64,000 bases of DNA. Origin: Chitinophagaceae bacterium (GTDB lineage Bacteria; Bacteroidota; Bacteroidia; Chitinophagales; Chitinophagaceae). Location of the stretch: positions 744,001 through 808,000 of the forward strand of contig JADJTY010000012.1 in assembly GCA_016710935.1 (NCBI GenBank). The letters are read 5' to 3'. A program made the translations under genes and the position numbers. This document shows, piece after piece, positions 60,050-64,000 of the stretch. Below the pieces are notes generated by a model. That model had not been told where the DNA came from. It saw nothing but the letters and a program-made list of their open reading frames with translations, and did no database searches. The stretch's first letter is position 1. Each line of letters starts with the position of its first letter.

Positions 60050-61055
60050 ATTTGAACATTTACAGGCAGCGCATTGCGAAAACGGCGTTACTACAAATCT
60101 GTTAAGAAGTGCCGGTGCAACACAGCTAACCGAGCCGCTTGTATTCGGTATTGGTTCAGGCTTATTTTATGTACAGTTACCTTTTCTGGTAATCAATAAT
60201 GGTCCTGCTATTGCTTTCCGCACGATGCCGGGCCTTATCTTTAAAAGAACCTGTGATGCCCTGGGCATACCGGTCTTCAGAAAAAAGTTTTCATCAAGAG
60301 AAACAGGAAAAAAATATTTAGATGATTGCCTGGCCAAAGGGCAACCCGTGGGCGCACAGGTTGGCGTTTACTACCTTACTTATTTTCCCAAAGAATACCG
60401 CTTCCATTTCAATGCGCACAACATGATCGTTTTTGGAAAGGAAGATGACCGGTATCTTATCAGCGATCCGGTAATGGAAATACCAACCTCTTTAACTGAA
60501 TACGAACTGGATAGGGTTCGATTTGCAAAAGGTGCTTTTGCACCCCGTGGCCAGATATACTACCCGTTGGAAAAAAGGATCGTCTCCGATGAACAGGTGG
60601 CAAAAGCAATTGTAAAAGGCATTAAAAGAAATGTAACCCACATGCTACGCATACCCGGTAATGTTGCCGGTGTTAATGGTATTGCAGGTACCGGTAAAAA
60701 AATAAAGAAATGGAAAGATAAACTCGGAGACGAAAAAGCGGGTTTGTATTTAGCGCAATTGGTGCGTATGCAGGAAGAGATCGGTACCGGTGGCGGTGGC
60801 TTCCGATACATTTATGGTGCATTTTTACAGGAAGCACATGCTTTTCATCCTATTGATGAACTGCTGGATATTTCAAAAATATTTACAGAAGCCGGTGATA
60901 AATGGCGCACGGCAGCCGTTCAGGCCGCGGGCATTTATAAAGGCCGTATTGGCAGCCAGGCCGACTATAATGTGATGGGAGATTATCTCATCGAAATTTC
61001 GGAGATAGAGAAAAAAGCATTTAAGGCATTGAGCAAAATAAAATGGAATACATGA
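60033..61055 (+). CDS. BtrH N-terminal domain/DUF4872 acyltransferase-like protein
   Basis: 340 residues (ATG 60033, or 60039). The BtrH-like part has HLQAAHCENGVTTNLLRSAG with a Cys, FGIGSGLFYVQLPF, GVYYLTYFPKEYRFHF and AHNMIVFGKEDDRYLISDP (Cys and His of a papain-like site). The C-terminal DUF4872 part is helical. BtrH moves an ACP-bound acyl group to butirosin; in this cluster it could join the aryl-polyene acyl-ACP to dialkylresorcinol, which is inference. It ends in ATGA overlap with the ABC ATPase gene. Confidence 0.85.
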   Translation: MCMTTEFEHLQAAHCENGVTTNLLRSAGATQLTEPLVFGIGSGLFYVQLPFLVINNGPAIAFRTMPGLIFKRTCDALGIPVFRKKFSSRETGKKYLDDCLAKGQPVGAQVGVYYLTYFPKEYRFHFNAHNMIVFGKEDDRYLISDPVMEIPTSLTEYELDRVRFAKGAFAPRGQIYYPLEKRIVSDEQVAKAIVKGIKRNVTHMLRIPGNVAGVNGIAGTGKKIKKWKDKLGDEKAGLYLAQLVRMQEEIGTGGGGFRYIYGAFLQEAHAFHPIDELLDISKIFTEAGDKWRTAAVQAAGIYKGRIGSQADYNVMGDYLIEISEIEKKAFKALSKIKWNT

Positions 61056-61801
61056 GCAATGCAGCTGTGCGAATAAAAAACGTAGGGTTCACTTATCCCC
61101 GTCAATCTGCTTCCTGCTTTACTAATTTAAATTTAGAAGTACAGGAAGGTGAACGATTTGGCTTGTTTGGCCCCAATGGCGCCGGCAAAACCACGCTCAT
61201 GAATTGTATGACAGGCTTGCTGCAATTTTCAGAAGGCAGCATTCAATTACTCGGTCACGAAATTACCCACCACAAAAAAGAGATCAACAAACTTTTTGGG
61301 TTTGTACCTCAGGATTTTTCTTTTTACCAGGAACTGAGCCCGGCCGAAAACCTGGCTTTTTTTGGTGCCTGGAGCGGCTTACAAAAAACAGAGATCAAAA
61401 ATAAAACTGCTGAATTACTGGAGGTACTTGGACTCGCTGAGGTTCGTAATAAAAAAGTTGAGCAATTCTCCGGGGGTATGAAACGCCGGGTAAACCTTGC
61501 TATCGGCGTAATCCACAATCCACGTATTTTATTTTTAGATGAGCCTACCGTTGGTGTGGATGTACACACCCGCCATGCTATCATCAACTATCTTAAAAAA
61601 TTAAATGAAGACGGAACAACACTTATTTATACATCGCACCAGTTGAGTGAGGCCGAAGACCTTTGCAATAAAGTGGCACTGATCGATGATGGAAAAATAA
61701 TTGCACACGATACATTGAATCAGTTAATGATTGATCATAAAGAAGACGGGCTGGAAGGTTTGTTCATTAATTTAACCGGCAAATCATACAGGAACTCATA
61801 A
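61052..61801 (+). CDS. ABC transporter ATP-binding protein
   Basis: About 249 residues from ATG 61052, which overlaps the previous stop as ATGA. Walker A is GPNGAGKTT (40-48), Q-loop GFVPQDFSFYQ, signature FSGGMKRRVNLA, Walker B ILFLDEPTVGVD and switch TSHQLSEAEDL. It resembles drug/lipid exporter ATPases of the ABC-2 type. The permease follows with a one-base overlap. In the cluster the pair probably exports pigment or its precursor to the outer membrane. Confidence 0.92.
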   Translation: MSNAAVRIKNVGFTYPRQSASCFTNLNLEVQEGERFGLFGPNGAGKTTLMNCMTGLLQFSEGSIQLLGHEITHHKKEINKLFGFVPQDFSFYQELSPAENLAFFGAWSGLQKTEIKNKTAELLEVLGLAEVRNKKVEQFSGGMKRRVNLAIGVIHNPRILFLDEPTVGVDVHTRHAIINYLKKLNEDGTTLIYTSHQLSEAEDLCNKVALIDDGKIIAHDTLNQLMIDHKEDGLEGLFINLTGKSYRNS

Positions 61802-63084
61802 TGTTTAAACTCCGGAGCACCATATTAAAAGACATGCGCATTCTCACCCGTGACAGGCTGGGACTGGTGTTCATGTTTGTTATGCCCATTGTGCTGGCGG
61901 TAGTTATTACAGCCGTACAAAACAGTACGTTCGAAATGCTCAACACCAACACGGTACCCATGCTTATCTGCAACAGGGATACCGGTGATGCCGGCAAACA
62001 AATGCAAACCGCTATAGAGAAAGTGGGTATGTTCGATCTGAAGCAGGTTATGCCAGCTGTAACTGACAAAGATATCTCTGAAAAGATGCATGCAAAAGAT
62101 GCGGTTATCGCCATTATCATTCCGGCCGACTTCACTCAGAAATTAAAAATAAAGGCGGATGGTACGGCAAAAAAAGCGTTGAAAAATTTTGGAATGCAAT
62201 CCGATGCTGTAATAACCAACGACAGCAGCGAAGTTCAACCCATTACCTTATTATATCACCCGGTTTTACAGGAATCTTTCCGTCATTCTATAAATGGCGC
62301 TTTACGCAGTGCATTACAGGTGGTGCAGAATAAAGAAGTTTTAAAAAGCCTTTACTTCGCATTAAATGAAACCGCGCTACCCGATTCGCTGGAGAAAGAT
62401 CTGATAAACAGCCAGATTGGTATTGTAGAGATCCCGGTATCCAGGGATGGCAGCCGCAATATACCCAATGCATCACAACACAATGTACCGGCCTGGACGG
62501 TCTTTGCCATGTTCTTTGTAGTGATCTCTTTGGGGGGTAGTGTGGTTCGTGAAAAACTAAACGGTAGTTTCGTTCGCTTAAAAACATTGCCCACCAATTA
62601 CCTGGTTGCTTTAATATCCAAACAACTTACCTATTTGTTTGTAACATGCATCCAGGCCGCAGTTGTTTTCTCAATCGGTATCTGGCTTTTTCCGGTAATG
62701 GGTTTACCCAAGCTGAATTTACCGGCTGATATCACCGGCCTGGTAATTGTAACCCTTATCTGCGGCTGGTGTGCCGTAAGTTATGCCATCATGATCGGCG
62801 TATTTGCAAAAACCCAGGAGCAGGCCAATGGCATTGGTGCAGTATCCATTGTTTTAATGGCGGCTGTAGGCGGTTTGCTGGTACCCAGTTTTGCCATGCC
62901 CGAATCTTTTCAGTTTGTGATGAAGCTTTCACCGCTGCATTGGTGCCTGGAAGCTTATTATGGTTTATTTTTAGAAGGAGGAAAACTGAAAGATGTTATC
63001 TTAAATATAATACCTTTACTGGGTATCACTTTTGCTATACAATTGATTACGCTGATCGGGTTAAAAAGAAAGAACCTGATTTGA
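61801..63084 (+). CDS. ABC-2 type permease
   Basis: 427 residues. The N-terminal membrane segment (LGLVFMFVMPIVLAVVITAV) is followed by a periplasmic domain of about 190 residues, then five membrane segments from VPAWTVFAMFFVVISLGGSV onward, as in ABC2_membrane_3 proteins. The start overlaps the ATPase stop by one base (TAATG). It forms the transport pore with that ATPase. The acyl carrier protein gene follows after 10 bp. Confidence 0.9.
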   Translation: MFKLRSTILKDMRILTRDRLGLVFMFVMPIVLAVVITAVQNSTFEMLNTNTVPMLICNRDTGDAGKQMQTAIEKVGMFDLKQVMPAVTDKDISEKMHAKDAVIAIIIPADFTQKLKIKADGTAKKALKNFGMQSDAVITNDSSEVQPITLLYHPVLQESFRHSINGALRSALQVVQNKEVLKSLYFALNETALPDSLEKDLINSQIGIVEIPVSRDGSRNIPNASQHNVPAWTVFAMFFVVISLGGSVVREKLNGSFVRLKTLPTNYLVALISKQLTYLFVTCIQAAVVFSIGIWLFPVMGLPKLNLPADITGLVIVTLICGWCAVSYAIMIGVFAKTQEQANGIGAVSIVLMAAVGGLLVPSFAMPESFQFVMKLSPLHWCLEAYYGLFLEGGKLKDVILNIIPLLGITFAIQLITLIGLKRKNLI

Positions 63085-63094
63085 AATATATATT

Positions 63095-63358
63095 ATGGAA
63101 ACAGCCGAATTGAAATTACAGGTTAAAAAACAGATCATAGAATTTTTGAACCTTATCTCCGTGAAACCCGAAGATATTAAGGATGATGAACCGTTGTTTG
63201 GGGAAGGCCTGGGGCTTGATTCAATTGATTCGATAGAACTGATCGTTTTGCTGGGCAGAGAATATGGGATAGATATTAAAGACCCCAAAGAAGGCCGTAA
63301 GGTTTTAACAGATATCAACACGATGGTTGCTTATATTGAGCAACACCGTACAAAATAA
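63095..63358 (+). CDS. Acyl carrier protein
   Basis: 87 residues. Helix II starts with the phosphopantetheine site GLGLDSIDSIELIVLL (S43). The four-helix layout and the acidic helix II are standard. It is the likely carrier of the growing polyene chain or of its finished aryl-polyene acid in this cluster, and the candidate donor for the BtrH-like enzyme. It is 10 bp after the permease; a degenerate repeat separates it from the ketosynthase gene. Confidence 0.92.
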   Translation: METAELKLQVKKQIIEFLNLISVKPEDIKDDEPLFGEGLGLDSIDSIELIVLLGREYGIDIKDPKEGRKVLTDINTMVAYIEQHRTK

Positions 63359-63375
63359 TTTTTAAAAAATAAAAA

Positions 63376-63450
63376 AGCTGTCAGTCAGAGCTTGTCGAAG
63401 AGGGTGCTATTATCAAAGCAGTATTTGACCCGCCTTCGGCCATCACAGCT
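63376..63450. repeat. Degenerate copy of the GAGCTTGTCGAAG repeat
   Basis: The left part contains GAGCTTGTCGAAG as in 18669-18696. The right part keeps CCGCCTTCG but has lost the rest. The outer AGCTGT/ACAGCT ends still pair. It lies in the middle of the pigment operon. Confidence 0.6.
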
Positions 63451-63465
63451 TACAATCCAACTATA

Positions 63466-64000
63466 TTGAGCAGAATTTTCATAACAGGCATGGGCGTAAT
63501 AAGTGCTATAGGAAATTCTGTAGCCGAAAATCACCAATCGCTTAAGGATGCTGTTTGTGGCGTTAGTAAAGCGTTTGATCTGTTCCCAACCAAATATGCC
63601 GGCCTGTTACCTTTTGGCCAGGTTCCCGTTAGCACAGAAGATTTACTGCAACAATTACAGGTAACCGCACCGGGAGTTACCCGTACAACGCTGCTGGCCT
63701 TGCATGCGTTGAATGAAGCCCTTGCTGATTGCGGAATTTCCCCTGAAGACATTAAATCGTCCGAAACTGCATTGATTGGCGCAAACACTGTTGGCGGCAT
63801 GTGCCTGACGGATGAGTTGTATAATGATGCCAATAACAAAACGGATGGTTCAGATTACCTTGAATCTTATGATTGCGCTTCTGTTAATTTGTACCTGCAA
63901 AAACATTTTAAAATAACCGGTGTTGTTAACACAATCAACACCGCCTGCTCATCATCGGCCAATGCCATCATGTATGGCGCCATGCTGATGAAGAACGGTT
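63466..64000 (+). CDS. Beta-ketoacyl-ACP synthase I/II (3' end off window)
   Basis: 178 codons are in the window. The start is TTG 63466, giving SRIFITGMGVISAIGNSVAE, the regular KAS N-terminus; the first in-frame ATG (63490) would cut into it. The nucleophile is in NTACSSSANAIMYGAMLM (C161). Related enzymes elongate the aryl-polyene chain of flexirubins together with the ACP just upstream. His and other catalytic residues are beyond the right edge. Confidence 0.87.
   Translation, partial: MSRIFITGMGVISAIGNSVAENHQSLKDAVCGVSKAFDLFPTKYAGLLPFGQVPVSTEDLLQQLQVTAPGVTRTTLLALHALNEALADCGISPEDIKSSETALIGANTVGGMCLTDELYNDANNKTDGSDYLESYDCASVNLYLQKHFKITGVVNTINTACSSSANAIMYGAMLMKNG

Noticed and set aside
1..64000. 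CRISPR array, prophage or insertion sequence
   Set aside because: No regularly spaced repeats, phage structural genes, transposase or integrase frames were seen; the repeats present are isolated palindromes.

Overview
The window is chromosomal DNA of a Bacteroidota bacterium, most likely of the Chitinophagaceae type. The grounds are: TAnnTTTG promoter elements; a secreted M1 peptidase with a type IX secretion C-terminal domain; Bacteroidota-restricted families (DUF5606, OMP_b-brl outer membrane proteins, an ECF sigma/Spy module); and the start of a dialkylresorcinol (flexirubin-type) pigment cluster. Base composition is even and moderately AT-rich. I see no rRNA, tRNA, CRISPR array, intact transposase or prophage. 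Most of the window is ordinary core genome, densely coded on both strands.

Layout. 0-4.2 kb (minus): coaX, an outer membrane barrel protein and lptC (cut by the left edge), then a LON-domain protein and a GT2 glycosyltransferase. 4.3-10 kb: meaB, a small membrane protein, a TPR protein, and a glycan-type block (GT25, two methyltransferases, GT4). 10-17.3 kb: typA/bipA, a TlpA-like thioredoxin protein, uvrB and an orphan ParA ATPase. 17.3-24.8 kb: an esterase, polA, a DsbA/FrnE-like protein, a bestrophin-like channel and a beta carbonic anhydrase. 24.9-30.5 kb (minus): a rhodanese, an MDR oxidoreductase and a run of small DUF1801/VOC/DUF6265/DUF2911 genes. 30.8-33.1 kb: an NqrB/RnfD-like membrane protein with a DUF2330 protein.

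33.3-38.2 kb (minus): an outer membrane beta-barrel protein, an ECF sigma factor, a small membrane protein (candidate anti-sigma) and two Spy/CpxP-like proteins. The first and last genes share an upstream motif. 38.3-42.6 kb: DUF5606, an M3 peptidase, a Fur-family regulator, a SCO protein and a MerC-like protein; a perfect Zur/Fur-like palindrome lies between the last two. 43-54.2 kb: cell-wall enzymes (GH25, lytic transglycosylase, GHL10), the M1 peptidase, a radical SAM protein, an AI-2E-type permease, MarR, a DegT aminotransferase, a DUF4160/DUF2442 pair and two unknowns. 54.3-56.5 kb: rpoN and a membrane protein. 57.5-64 kb: the first genes of a dialkylresorcinol/aryl-polyene cluster (darA, darB, unknown, BtrH-like acyltransferase, ABC exporter pair, acyl carrier protein, ketosynthase), running off the right edge.

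The intergenic DNA holds at least six families of palindromic dispersed repeats, several present twice here. One palindrome of the same kind lies inside the coding sequence of polA. The most interesting items are the pigment cluster with its BtrH-like enzyme, the ECF/Spy/barrel module with its shared promoter-like motif, the Zur-like operator, and a GT25 gene whose conserved N-terminus has no ATG, GTG or TTG start.
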